From positions 62,001 through 126,000 of the forward strand of contig JBOFZL010000026.1 in NCBI GenBank assembly GCA_051655155.1: a DNA stretch of 64,000 nt, read 5' to 3'. Positions 9,127 through 18,387 of the stretch are shown piece by piece. Within the stretch, counting starts at the first letter, position 1. Every line of letters starts with the position of its first letter. The notes beneath the pieces are model-generated. The model was not told the origin of the DNA, searched no databases, and worked only from the letters and a program-made list of their open reading frames with translations. The translations under genes were made by a program, and so were the position numbers. Source of the DNA: JBOFZL01 sp051655155. Lineage in GTDB: Bacteria; Bacillota; Clostridia; Peptostreptococcales; Filifactoraceae.

Positions 9127-9360
9127 CAGTAAATATTTATTTGTGATGATAAGGACAGTAATTTTATGGAAACCAACAGAGAGTGGGGGAAGGTGAAATC
9201 CCATAGGTGAAAGTAAAATGAATATCACCTTGGAGCATGAACCTGAAATTAGTAAGGTTCACGTTGGCCTACGTTACAGGCGTTAAGTGGCTATTTTTAG
9301 CAACTAGGGTGGTACCGCGGAAGTTATTTCGTCCCTATGACTTTGTCATAGGGATTTTTT
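9127..9360 (+). promoter_or_regulatory. T-box leader controlling ileS
   Basis: A full T-box riboswitch. The specifier hairpin is closed by AGGTGA (9205-9210) and TCACCT (9225-9230), with the isoleucine codon ATC at 9224-9226 as the likely specifier. The T-box sequence AGGGTGGTACCGCG is at 9306-9319, followed by the TTTCGTCCCT segment that can form either antiterminator or terminator. Binding of uncharged tRNA-Ile should favour the antiterminator and let ileS be transcribed. The specifier agrees with the downstream gene. Confidence 0.96.
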
Positions 9361-9361
9361 A
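9332..9361 (+). terminator. T-box-regulated terminator
   Basis: TCCCTATGAC (9332-9341) and GTCATAGGGA (9345-9354) form a 10-bp stem with a TTT loop, followed by a run of six T. Its 5' arm competes with the T-box antiterminator. Confidence 0.93.
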
Positions 9362-9393
9362 TTTTGTATAATGAGTTAGGAAGGGGAAAAATT

Positions 9394-12300
9394 ATGGCTT
9401 TTGAGAATCTATTAAATAGTTCTGTAGCAGAAAATGAAAAGTCTATGCGTAAATACTGGGAAAAGATAGACTTATTGAATGAATGTGTAAATCAAAGAGA
9501 AGGAAAAGAGAGTTTTGTATTTTATGAGGGACCGCCTACGGCTAATGGAAGACCGGGGATACACCATGTTATTGCAAGGACTCTTAAAGATACGGCTTGT
9601 AGATATAAGACCATGAAAGGTTTTCAGGTTAAACGTAAAGCTGGTTGGGATACTCATGGACTTCCTGTTGAGATAGAGGTAGAAAAGCGTTTAGGGTTAA
9701 GTTCTAAGCCTGAAATTGAAAAATATGGGATAAAAGAGTTCAATGAGAAGTGTAGAGAATCTGTATTTGAGTATGAAAGTCAATGGAGAAAGATGACAGA
9801 AGAGATGGCTTATCTTATAGATTTGGATAATCCTTATATCACTTTAGATAATAACTATATTGAGTCTGTATGGTGGATTTTAGATAAGTTTCAAAAAGAA
9901 GGATATATTTATGAGGGACACAAAATTTTACCTTACTGTTCACGTTGTGGAACGGGGCTTGCTTCTCATGAGGTAGCACAAGGTTATAAGAGTGTTAAGA
10001 CCCTTACAGTTACAGTTAAGTTTAAGTTGACAGGAAAGGAGAATGAATATTTCTTAGCTTGGACAACTACTCCATGGACATTGGCTTCAAACGTTGCTTT
10101 GGCTGTATCTCCTACAGAAACATATGTTAAGGTTAAACAAGGTAATGAGTTTTATTATCTTTCAAAGACTCTTGCGCCAAAGGTTATGCAAGGAGAGTAT
10201 GAAGTCGTTGAGGAGCTATTAGGAGAGAAACTGGAGAATATTCAGTATGAGCAACTTATGCCATTTGTAAAGGCTGATAAGAAGGCATTTTTTGTGGTTT
10301 TAGGTGATTATGTAACTACGGAAGATGGAACAGGTATAGTTCATACAGCTCCGGCTTTTGGTGAGGATGACTACAACATAGGTAAGAAGTATGGTCTTCC
10401 TGTGCTACAACCAGTAAATGAGGACGGAAAATATACGGAGACTCCTTGGGCTGGGAAGTTTGTTATGGAGGAAGGTTTAGATCTTGAAATTTTAAAGTGG
10501 TTAGCCGGAGAGAATAAGCTTTATAGTAAAGAAAAAATGGAACATAACTATCCTCATTGTTGGAGATGTCAAACGCCTCTTTTATACTATGCAAAACCAT
10601 CATATTATATTGAGGTTACGAAACTTAAGGATTTAATGATAGCTAATAATAATTCTGTTAACTGGTTCCCAGGTCATGTGGGGGAAAAACGTTTTGGTAA
10701 TTGGCTTGAAAATCTTAATGATTGGGCTATTTCTCGTTCAAGATATTGGGGAACGCCACTTCCAATTTGGAACTGTGAGTGTGGACATAGAGAATCTATA
10801 GGTTCAAGGGCAGAGCTTAAGGATAAGGCTGTAGAAAATATTGATGTTGAAACAGTAGAATTACATCGACCTTATGTTGATGAAATACATCTAAAGTGTG
10901 AAAAATGTGGGAAATCAATGGAAAGGGTTAAGGATGTTATTGACTGTTGGTTTGATTCGGGAGCTATGCCTTTTGCACAACACCATTATCCTTTTGAAAA
11001 TAAAGAAAATTTTGATCAGCTGTTTCCAGCAGATTTTATTTGTGAGGGGATAGACCAAACTAGAGGTTGGTTCTACTCGCTTTTGGCAGTATCTACATTT
11101 GTTATGGGAGTTTCTCCTTATAAGAATGTCTTGGTTAATGATCTTATCTTGGATAAGGATGGAAAGAAAATGTCTAAGTCTAGAGGGAATACAGTAGATC
11201 CTTTTGAAATGTTCCAAAAGTTTGGAGCAGACGTTCTTAGATGGTATTTACTTTATGTTTCTCCTGCTTGGGTTCCAACTAAGTTCGATATTGATGGGCT
11301 TAAAGAAGTTCAAAGTAAGTTCTTTGGTACAATAAAGAATGTTTATAACTTCTTTACTCTATATGCAAATACAGACAATGTTAGTGTGGAAGACTTTAAG
11401 GTAGGGTATGAAGATAGACCGGAGTTAGATAGGTGGATTCTTTCTAAGTTTAACAACCTTAAGAAGTCGGTAGAAGAGGATATGGCAATATATGAAAATA
11501 CAAAGGTTGTAAGAAATATACAAGATTTTGTTAATGAGGATTTATCTAACTGGTATATAAGAAGGTCAAGAAGAAGATTCTATGATGTAGGATTAACGGC
11601 GGATAAGAAGGCTGTATATGCAACTACCTATGAAATTCTTGTAGGGGTAGCTCAGATGGTAGCACCGTTTGCTCCATATTTATCAGAAGAGATGTATCTT
11701 AAACTTACAGGAGGTTTATCTGTTCATGTAAGCGAGTATCCTTTATGCAATGAGAACCTTATAGACAGGGAATTAGAGTATAAGATGGATATGGTTAAAA
11801 ATCTTGTAACTCTTGGAAGAGCTTCTCGTGAGGCTGTTAAAATTAAAGTTCGTCAACCTATAGCAAAGGTGCTTGTTGATGCGAGAAATGAAGGAGAGAT
11901 AAAAGAATTTGTTTCGCTTATCAAAGAAGAACTAAACGTCAAAGAGGTAGTATTCAGCAGGGATCTTAATGATTATATAAGCTTTAATTTGAAACCGAAC
12001 TTCCAGTCATTAGGTAAGAAGTTGGGAAGTAAACTTAAAACATTCCAAAATATTTTGGCGAAGTTAGATCCTAGAGAAGTTGTAGAAACTTTAGAATCAG
12101 GTAAAACAATTGCGATTGATTTAGATGGAGAAGAGTTCCATTTAGAAAGAGATATGATTTTAGTAAATGTTTCTGCTAAGGAAGGGTTTGATGTTGCTAC
12201 AGAAAATAATCTATTTATTATCTTAGATACAAATCTAACAGAAGAACTTATTAATGAAGGATATGCTAGAGAGCTAATTTCTAGAGTTCAACAATTAAGA

Positions 12301-12507
12301 AAGCAAAATGATTTTGAAATGATGGATAATATTGTTATATATTATGATTCAACTGACGTGGTTAAAAAAGCAATTGAGGCTAATATGGCGTATATTAAAG
12401 ATGAAACTTTAGCTGTTGAAGTTTGCAATGAAGTGTGTGATGGAATGGTTGAAGAAAATCTTAATGGAGAGACGGCTAAAGTCTTTGTAAAAAAGGTTAA
12501 TCAATAA
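9394..12507 (+). CDS. ileS: Isoleucyl-tRNA synthetase, eukaryote-like type with GxHH signature
   Basis: A 1037-residue class I synthetase that charges tRNA-Ile, starting at ATG 9394 behind AAGGGG. The length, longer than the roughly 930 residues of ordinary bacterial IleRS, and the segment EGPPTANGRPGIHHVIART mark the eukaryote-like IleRS2 type. The class I signature that is normally HxGH reads G55-I56-H57-H58 here, so the first and third positions are exchanged. KMSKS is intact at residues 592-596. Cysteine pairs at CSRCG, HCWRCQ, CECGH and CEKCG suggest zinc sites. The editing domain (TTTPWTLASN) and the anticodon-binding part are complete. IleRS2 enzymes are generally less sensitive to mupirocin. 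Confidence 0.97.
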   Translation: MAFENLLNSSVAENEKSMRKYWEKIDLLNECVNQREGKESFVFYEGPPTANGRPGIHHVIARTLKDTACRYKTMKGFQVKRKAGWDTHGLPVEIEVEKRLGLSSKPEIEKYGIKEFNEKCRESVFEYESQWRKMTEEMAYLIDLDNPYITLDNNYIESVWWILDKFQKEGYIYEGHKILPYCSRCGTGLASHEVAQGYKSVKTLTVTVKFKLTGKENEYFLAWTTTPWTLASNVALAVSPTETYVKVKQGNEFYYLSKTLAPKVMQGEYEVVEELLGEKLENIQYEQLMPFVKADKKAFFVVLGDYVTTEDGTGIVHTAPAFGEDDYNIGKKYGLPVLQPVNEDGKYTETPWAGKFVMEEGLDLEILKWLAGENKLYSKEKMEHNYPHCWRCQTPLLYYAKPSYYIEVTKLKDLMIANNNSVNWFPGHVGEKRFGNWLENLNDWAISRSRYWGTPLPIWNCECGHRESIGSRAELKDKAVENIDVETVELHRPYVDEIHLKCEKCGKSMERVKDVIDCWFDSGAMPFAQHHYPFENKENFDQLFPADFICEGIDQTRGWFYSLLAVSTFVMGVSPYKNVLVNDLILDKDGKKMSKSRGNTVDPFEMFQKFGADVLRWYLLYVSPAWVPTKFDIDGLKEVQSKFFGTIKNVYNFFTLYANTDNVSVEDFKVGYEDRPELDRWILSKFNNLKKSVEEDMAIYENTKVVRNIQDFVNEDLSNWYIRRSRRRFYDVGLTADKKAVYATTYEILVGVAQMVAPFAPYLSEEMYLKLTGGLSVHVSEYPLCNENLIDRELEYKMDMVKNLVTLGRASREAVKIKVRQPIAKVLVDARNEGEIKEFVSLIKEELNVKEVVFSRDLNDYISFNLKPNFQSLGKKLGSKLKTFQNILAKLDPREVVETLESGKTIAIDLDGEEFHLERDMILVNVSAKEGFDVATENNLFIILDTNLTEELINEGYARELISRVQQLRKQNDFEMMDNIVIYYDSTDVVKKAIEANMAYIKDETLAVEVCNEVCDGMVEENLNGETAKVFVKKVNQ

Positions 12508-12550
12508 TTTTGTAACTATTTTCATTGTATAATAGTAATTTATATTTTAT

Positions 12551-12583
12551 AATAAAAGGATAGGGGATTCCTATCCTTTTATT
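12551..12583 (+). terminator. Terminator after ileS
   Basis: Perfect 14-bp inverted repeat AATAAAAGGATAGG / CCTATCCTTTTATT with a 5-nt loop; the 3' arm supplies the T-rich tail. Confidence 0.85.
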
Positions 12584-12623
12584 ATGTTGTAAAAAATTTT
12601 TTGGAATAGATTTTGGAGGAGAG

Positions 12624-13403
12624 ATGGATACAACTGCATTTACTTTATTTGGGATAGATATTAAGTGGTATGCCATTATTGTTACGACTGCTATGATGTT
12701 AGGTACATTATATACTTTAAGGCAGGGGAAGAAGGAAGGGTTTAAAGAAGATGATATATTAGATATTTCAATTATGGCAATTCCTACTGGAATTATTTTT
12801 GCTAGGTTATATTATGTTATTTTTAACTGGGAATATTATAATGGAGATATTATGAAGATCTTAAATACAAGAGGTGGAGGCTTAGCGGTTCATGGAGGGA
12901 TTGTAGGTGGTCTTTTGGCAGTTTATTTCGTTACTAAGAAGCATAATATGAATTTCTGGAAGTTAGGAGATATTCTAGGTACAGCTATGCCTTTAGCACA
13001 GGCTATTGGACGTTGGGGAAACTATGTGAATCAAGAGGCTCATGGAGGGCCAACAGATTTACCATGGGGTATAATGGTAGATGGAGTTAAGGTTCATCCT
13101 ACTTTTTTGTATGAGTCTTTATGGAATTTGATGGTTTTTGGAATTTTAATTAGGTTGAGAAAAGATAAGAAGTTTGACGGTCAGCTTATGGGTTTGTATA
13201 TGATTTTATACTCTATAGGTAGATTTGCAGTTGAGGGTTTAAGGACAGACTCTCTTTATATAGGGGCTTTAAGAACGGCGCAACTGGTTAGCGTTGGTAT
13301 GGTAGTAGTAGGAGCTATGATACTTTATTTTTCAAGAAATAAGGGGAAGTCTACAGCTTATAAATGTATAGATAAGAATATAGAGGAAAAGAATGGAAGA
13401 TAA
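12624..13403 (+). CDS. lgt: Prolipoprotein diacylglyceryl transferase
   Basis: A 259-residue polytopic membrane enzyme that transfers diacylglycerol from phosphatidylglycerol to the lipobox cysteine of pre-lipoproteins. The Lgt signature is clear: [28 protein letters not shown] and [11 protein letters not shown] are present as well. GGAGGAGAG precedes the ATG. Its end overlaps rsmH by 11 bp, so the two are coupled and lgt leads the dcw cluster in this genome. A plausible client, the lipoprotein at 40079, lies in the same window. Confidence 0.97.
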   Translation: MDTTAFTLFGIDIKWYAIIVTTAMMLGTLYTLRQGKKEGFKEDDILDISIMAIPTGIIFARLYYVIFNWEYYNGDIMKILNTRGGGLAVHGGIVGGLLAVYFVTKKHNMNFWKLGDILGTAMPLAQAIGRWGNYVNQEAHGGPTDLPWGIMVDGVKVHPTFLYESLWNLMVFGILIRLRKDKKFDGQLMGLYMILYSIGRFAVEGLRTDSLYIGALRTAQLVSVGMVVVGAMILYFSRNKGKSTAYKCIDKNIEEKNGR

Positions 13404-14337
13404 TAAAGAGTTTGTGCATATTTCGGTTTTATTAAATGAGTGTATAGAGGGATTAAACATTAATCCTACGGGAACATACGTGGATGGAACCTTAGGTGGA
13501 GCGGGACATAGCAAAGAGATTGTAAAGCTACTTACTACTGGTAAGTTAGTTTGTTTCGACCAAGATATTAATGCTATTAACAATGCAAAGGTAGTTCTAA
13601 AAGACTATATGGATAAGGTTATATTGGTTCACGGGAATTTTGAAAATTTGAAGGAAGAGTTGTTTAAATTAAATATAAACAGCATAGATGGGTTGTTATT
13701 GGACTTAGGTGTTTCTTCTTATCAACTAGACACTCCTGAACGAGGATTTTCTTATATGAATGATGCTTCGTTGGATATGAGGATGAATGAGTCTGGTATA
13801 TTGACAGGTTATGATGTTGTAAATGGTTATAGCGAAGAAAAACTATTTAAGGTTATTAAAAACTATGGAGAAGAAAATTGGGCAAGTAGAATAGCTAAAT
13901 TTATATGTGAGAAAAGACAGCTAAAGCCTATTGAAACGACCTTTGAGTTGGTAGATGTAATTAAATCAGCAGTACCGGTTAAAGCAAGAGATACTAATTT
14001 GCATCCTGCTAAGAGAACTTTCCAAGCCATTAGGATTGAGGTTAATAGGGAGTTGGATGTTATAGATAAAACTTTAAATTCAGCTATGGATATGATGAAT
14101 GAGGGGGGACGGTTTGTAATAATTACCTTCCATTCGCTAGAAGATAGAATTGTGAAAAGTTTTTATAAAGATAAGGCTCAAGGGTGTATATGCCCACCGG
14201 AATTGCCTATATGCGTTTGTGATAACAGACCAAGCTTAAAATTAATAAATAAAAAGCCTATTATAGCAACGAAGGAAGAGTTAGAGTGCAATCCACGTTC
14301 TAGGAGCGCTAAGTTAAGAATCGCAGAAAAATTATAA
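13393..14337 (+). CDS. rsmH: 16S rRNA (cytosine-1402-N4)-methyltransferase RsmH
   Basis: A 314-residue SAM-dependent methyltransferase (formerly MraW) methylating C1402 of 16S rRNA. The SAM motif is [43 protein letters not shown] and [10 protein letters not shown], typical of the family, are all present. It normally follows mraZ at the head of dcw clusters; here mraZ is absent and lgt takes that place, overlapping by 11 bp. Confidence 0.98.
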   Translation: MEDNKEFVHISVLLNECIEGLNINPTGTYVDGTLGGAGHSKEIVKLLTTGKLVCFDQDINAINNAKVVLKDYMDKVILVHGNFENLKEELFKLNINSIDGLLLDLGVSSYQLDTPERGFSYMNDASLDMRMNESGILTGYDVVNGYSEEKLFKVIKNYGEENWASRIAKFICEKRQLKPIETTFELVDVIKSAVPVKARDTNLHPAKRTFQAIRIEVNRELDVIDKTLNSAMDMMNEGGRFVIITFHSLEDRIVKSFYKDKAQGCICPPELPICVCDNRPSLKLINKKPIIATKEELECNPRSRSAKLRIAEKL

Positions 14338-14355
14338 AACAAGGGGAACTTAACA

Positions 14356-15483
14356 ATGAAAAAGAGTTTTAAAAGATCTGCTTCGGCAATTATATGTTCA
14401 GGTTTAATTGTTATAGGTGGAATAAGTTATGGAGAAGAGGTGAAACCATCAGTTTATATTGAGCAGTCGCCTATGATTTATACAGCTGAAACAGGGTATC
14501 CCTACATAAGTTTAGAGGGGAGAGATATGTTACCTTTGGCAGCTACCTTGTCATCTTTGGGGGTTGCTATAAGCTATGATGGAGCAACAAAGACTATTAC
14601 AGCAGTTAATAATGATAAAACAGTGATAATTCCTCTTGGGAAAAAGTATATAGAGTTAGAGGGGAAAAAGCTTGTTTTAGAAGAGAGAACCAGAATAAAG
14701 GATGGAAAGGCATATGGGCATATTACTCCTATTGTTCAGGCCCTAAGGATGACTGCATTATGGGATGATCAACTTAAGTCTATCATGCTCTCCACGACTC
14801 CAACATATGAACTTTTAAATCTGGTGGACTTAGTAAGCCCAGAGGATGAAAAGGTAGAAGTGGTTGAAAAGCCAGTAGCAATTAAAGATGAGGCTGTAGA
14901 TAATAATTATTATTCACAGTTTTTGGGGACAACCAAAACCTTATTTAATGCTAATGTAAAAAATCGTTCTATAAATATAAAAGTAGCTACTGAAGCGATA
15001 AATGGAACGGTTATAGAGCCTGGAGCAACTTTCTCATATAATACTATTGTGGGATCAAGGTCAATAGAAAGGGGTTATGTGGCTTCTACAGTAATTTCAG
15101 GAGGAGAATACACTGCTGGAGTAGGTGGTGGAGTTTGTCAAGTTTCATCTACCCTATTTTCTTCTGCATTAGATGCTAATATGGTTATAGTAGAAAGGCA
15201 TCCACATAGTTTAAAACAGGTTTATATACAGGCTGGAAAAGATGCTACGGTGTATTATGGAAGTGCAGATTTACAGTTTAAAAATCCTTATGATTATCCA
15301 GTTACAATTGCAAGTTCTTATGATAATAAAGGGGTTATAACTATATCGATAAAAGGACCAAAAGAAATAATTAAGCCTAATGTAAGGCTAAAGGTAGTAA
15401 GCGATAAATCAGGAGCATATAAGCTTATTAGAACTGTTAATGGTATAGAGAATTATTCAACTTACAGTAAATATAAAAAGTAG
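14356..15483 (+). CDS. Secreted VanW-family protein with a copper-amine-oxidase-like N-domain
   Basis: 375 residues. An N-terminal signal peptide (KRSASAIICSGLIVIGGISYG) is followed by a beta-rich segment (about residues 45-150: LEGRDMLPLAATLSSLGVAI and later TPIVQALRMTALWDD) like the copper amine oxidase N-terminal-like repeats of clostridial cell-surface proteins. The second half is VanW-like: FSYNTIVGSRS, GGGVCQVSSTL, ERHPHS. VanW proteins occur in vancomycin gene clusters but their activity is unknown. The position between rsmH and ftsL, where division genes are expected, suggests a cell-wall role (inference). Confidence 0.85.
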   Translation: MKKSFKRSASAIICSGLIVIGGISYGEEVKPSVYIEQSPMIYTAETGYPYISLEGRDMLPLAATLSSLGVAISYDGATKTITAVNNDKTVIIPLGKKYIELEGKKLVLEERTRIKDGKAYGHITPIVQALRMTALWDDQLKSIMLSTTPTYELLNLVDLVSPEDEKVEVVEKPVAIKDEAVDNNYYSQFLGTTKTLFNANVKNRSINIKVATEAINGTVIEPGATFSYNTIVGSRSIERGYVASTVISGGEYTAGVGGGVCQVSSTLFSSALDANMVIVERHPHSLKQVYIQAGKDATVYYGSADLQFKNPYDYPVTIASSYDNKGVITISIKGPKEIIKPNVRLKVVSDKSGAYKLIRTVNGIENYSTYSKYKK

Positions 15484-15505
15484 AGGTTTAATCGAGGTAA
15501 ATTTT

Positions 15506-16150
15506 ATGGGGAATAAAAAATATGGAGAAGAAATGAGCAAAGTTTTACATTTTTCTCCAAAGCCAAAAGCGGATACAAAGGATATATATGGTAAGGTTTA
15601 TGATAAGGAAGAAAGAGAAGCCTATATATCAGGAGATAGTGAAACTAAAGATATTTTCAAAAAAGAAAAATTCTACCTAAGACCTAGTGATGATGAATAT
15701 AATGAGGTTATAGAATCTTCAAGAACACAAAATATAAGAAAAAAAACTAAAAAAATTAAGGCTGAAGGTGTATCTAAAAAAGGTTTAAAAATTAAAAAAG
15801 ATAAAAAAGCTAGCTCAAGTAAAGTGGTAGAAAGAGAGAGGAAAAAAGCTATACTATCATTGATGGGACCATCAAAGGCACATAAGAGGACAGTTTTAGT
15901 GACGATTGGTCTGATTTTTGTGTCGGCTATGTGTATAAGTTTTTTCTATGTATCTTCTAAAGTAGCTATAGTTCAATATGAAAATATTGAATTAAAAAAA
16001 ACATATAAATCAAAAATATATGAAAAGAAAGAACTGGAGGCAAAATTAGAGTCTAGTAATAGAAGTGATATTATTGAGAAAGTAGCGCAAGAGCAGCTAG
16101 GGATGAATTATCCAAGGCCAGATCAAATAGTTTATATTAAGTCTAATTAG
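15506..16150 (+). CDS. FtsL/DivIC-like division protein
   Basis: A 214-residue bitopic protein. A long, lysine-rich cytoplasmic N-terminus (about 125 residues) precedes one membrane helix (about 129-151). A coiled-coil ectodomain follows (ENIELKKTYKSKIYEKKELE) and ends with QEQLGMNYPRPDQIVYI, typical of FtsL/DivIC proteins that join FtsQ in the divisome. The location, rsmH-(VanW)-this-PBP, is the ftsL slot. The N-terminal tail is unusually long for FtsL. The fold and position support the call; the sequence is poorly conserved, as is usual for the family. Confidence 0.78.
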   Translation: MGNKKYGEEMSKVLHFSPKPKADTKDIYGKVYDKEEREAYISGDSETKDIFKKEKFYLRPSDDEYNEVIESSRTQNIRKKTKKIKAEGVSKKGLKIKKDKKASSSKVVERERKKAILSLMGPSKAHKRTVLVTIGLIFVSAMCISFFYVSSKVAIVQYENIELKKTYKSKIYEKKELEAKLESSNRSDIIEKVAQEQLGMNYPRPDQIVYIKSN

Positions 16151-16167
16151 AAAAAGGTAGGAATCAA

Positions 16168-18360
16168 ATGGCAAGAAAAAAATTTGTACGTTATGAAGCT
16201 ACAATGGCTAAAAGGCTGAATGTCATGATGTTTTTAATGATGATAGGAGTTGCTGCAATAATCGCAAGACTAGGATATTTGCAGATAATAAATCCAGATA
16301 AGTACAGTGATGCTGCAATGGAACAACAAATTAGTGATAAAATAATATTACCAGTTAGAGGTACTATATATGATAGAAATGGTAAAGAGCTTGCAGTTAG
16401 CGTACCTGTTTATGATATATTAATTGAAAAAAAGAATATTAAAGAGGAAGATAGAGCGAGGTTTATTTCTTCGTTTGTGCAAATTCTTGGAGTCGATGAA
16501 GCTACTATGATTGAGGCGTTCAATTCAGAGAAAGAAAGATTTTATGGGGCGAAGAAGGTAGATGTTAGTAAGGTTGAAGCAATAAAAGCTCTAGGGTTTA
16601 AAGGATTGTCATATGAAGAATCCTCTAATAGGGTTTATCCATATGGAAAGTTTGCGGCTCACGTTCTAGGACATTTATCTTTTGATAATAGAGGTCTTTC
16701 CGGCTTGGAGCAGTATTTTGAAAAGCAGTTAAGAGGAACCGAAGGAAGGATGATGGTTTTTAAAGATGCTGCAGGTAGAGAGGTTAAAGATAATGCAGTT
16801 AGATACAATGAGCCAATTCAGGGTGGAAATTTAATAACCACAATTGATGAAGTTATTCAGCATTTCACTGAAATTGCGGTAGGACAAGCTCTTTATGAAA
16901 CTCAAGGGCTTAAAATTACAGCGATAGTTATGAACCCTAAAAATGGAGATATTTATGCGATGTCTTCATATCCCGACTATGATTCTAATGACCCCAAAAC
17001 TCCACAATTTGAATACTGGAAAGAGGAGATTAATGGGGCTAAGACTGATGTGGCTAAGGGAGAGGTTATTTCAAAAATGTGGCGTAATCCAGCTATAAAT
17101 GACGTTTATGAGCCGGGTTCACCATTTAAGCTTGTAACAGCAGCAGCTGGACTTGAAGAAGGAGTTGTAAGTACAGAGGAAACTTTTGTAGATATTGGAT
17201 ATAGAAAAGTAGAAGATAAGACTATAAAAAACTGGACTAACATACCTTATGGTACGATAACCTTTAGAAAAGCAGTGGAGCAGTCTATAAACACATATTT
17301 CATGGATGTTGCTTTTAGATTAGGGAAGGAAAGGTTATTAAAATATATAAATATTTTTGGTTTTGGAAAAATAACCGGAATTGCTTTACCGGGAGAAGCT
17401 CAGGGAATATTATATCCTTTAGAGAAGGTAGGACCTGTTGAATTAGCTACAATATCATTTGGTCAGGGGGTAACAGCTACTCCAATACAGATGATAACAG
17501 CAATAAGTGCCTTTGGAAATGAAGGCATAATGATGAAACCAAGAATTGTTAAAGAAATTGTTGATAATGATGGAAATATAATAAAAAGGTTTGAACCTGA
17601 GATAGTAAAACGAACTGTTTCTACAGAAACTGCAAGAGAAGTATTAGGTTTGATGGAATCAGTTGTAGATGGCACAGGAACATCGAGGATTGAGGGCTAT
17701 AGAGTAGGGGGGAAATCCGGAACAGCACAGAAGGTAATAAACGGAGCTTATAAAGACGGATACTATATTTCAACCTTTGCAGCGATAGCACCTATTGATG
17801 ATCCACAGCTTTCTGTAATTGTAATTGTAGATGAGCCTAAGGGAGTAACCTATGGAGCAGCTGTTGCAGGACCAGTAGTTCAAAGTATTTTAAAGGACTC
17901 TCTAAGGTACTTAGGTATTAGTCCAACAGAGAAGGTGTCAACTCATACAGATATTAAAAAAGTTAATATTCCTGAGATTAGAAATATGACTTATGATTCT
18001 GCAATAGCCATGTTAAACGTAAATAGTCTTAATGGTAGCACAAACTATAAAGGGGAAGGGTTGGCAAGCTCTGTGGTAATTGACACATACCCAAAACCTG
18101 GAGAGAAGGTGCCGGTAGGTTCAAGCGTAATTTTATACTTTAAAGAAGAAAAGAAGGAAGAAAGTGTTATGCCGGACTTAAGGGGGAAAACGCTAGAGGA
18201 GATAGAAAAGATATTAAAAGATATGGGGCTGCAATATAAGGTTAACGGAAAAGGAATTGTGGTAGGGCAGTATCCAGAACCGGGAAGTATATTGGGAAAA
18301 GGCGCAATGACAAGTTTTGATTTAATGGAATCCAAGGTAACGGTAGTTACTGGGAATTAG
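16168..18360 (+). CDS. Class B penicillin-binding protein with two PASTA domains (FtsI/SpoVD type)
   Basis: A 730-residue D,D-transpeptidase for septal peptidoglycan. There is one N-terminal membrane anchor (about residues 15-35), then a PBP dimerisation domain (GTIYDRNGKELA). The transpeptidase domain has SPFK as SxxK (in EPGSPFKLV), SIN as SxN (EQSINTYF) and KSGTA as KTG. Two C-terminal PASTA modules follow (from VNIPEIRNMT and from VMPDLRGKTLEE). PASTA repeats are typical of SpoVD and Pbp2x-like enzymes. As no sporulation genes are visible, a vegetative FtsI role is more likely. Confidence 0.93.
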   Translation: MARKKFVRYEATMAKRLNVMMFLMMIGVAAIIARLGYLQIINPDKYSDAAMEQQISDKIILPVRGTIYDRNGKELAVSVPVYDILIEKKNIKEEDRARFISSFVQILGVDEATMIEAFNSEKERFYGAKKVDVSKVEAIKALGFKGLSYEESSNRVYPYGKFAAHVLGHLSFDNRGLSGLEQYFEKQLRGTEGRMMVFKDAAGREVKDNAVRYNEPIQGGNLITTIDEVIQHFTEIAVGQALYETQGLKITAIVMNPKNGDIYAMSSYPDYDSNDPKTPQFEYWKEEINGAKTDVAKGEVISKMWRNPAINDVYEPGSPFKLVTAAAGLEEGVVSTEETFVDIGYRKVEDKTIKNWTNIPYGTITFRKAVEQSINTYFMDVAFRLGKERLLKYINIFGFGKITGIALPGEAQGILYPLEKVGPVELATISFGQGVTATPIQMITAISAFGNEGIMMKPRIVKEIVDNDGNIIKRFEPEIVKRTVSTETAREVLGLMESVVDGTGTSRIEGYRVGGKSGTAQKVINGAYKDGYYISTFAAIAPIDDPQLSVIVIVDEPKGVTYGAAVAGPVVQSILKDSLRYLGISPTEKVSTHTDIKKVNIPEIRNMTYDSAIAMLNVNSLNGSTNYKGEGLASSVVIDTYPKPGEKVPVGSSVILYFKEEKKEESVMPDLRGKTLEEIEKILKDMGLQYKVNGKGIVVGQYPEPGSILGKGAMTSFDLMESKVTVVTGN

Positions 18361-18387
18361 ATTAAGTCTATAAAAATAGGAGATTTT

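Noticed and set aside
12508..12533. TATAAT box after ileS as an lgt promoter
   Set aside because: A strong terminator at 12551-12583 lies between it and lgt, and no proper -35 is present.
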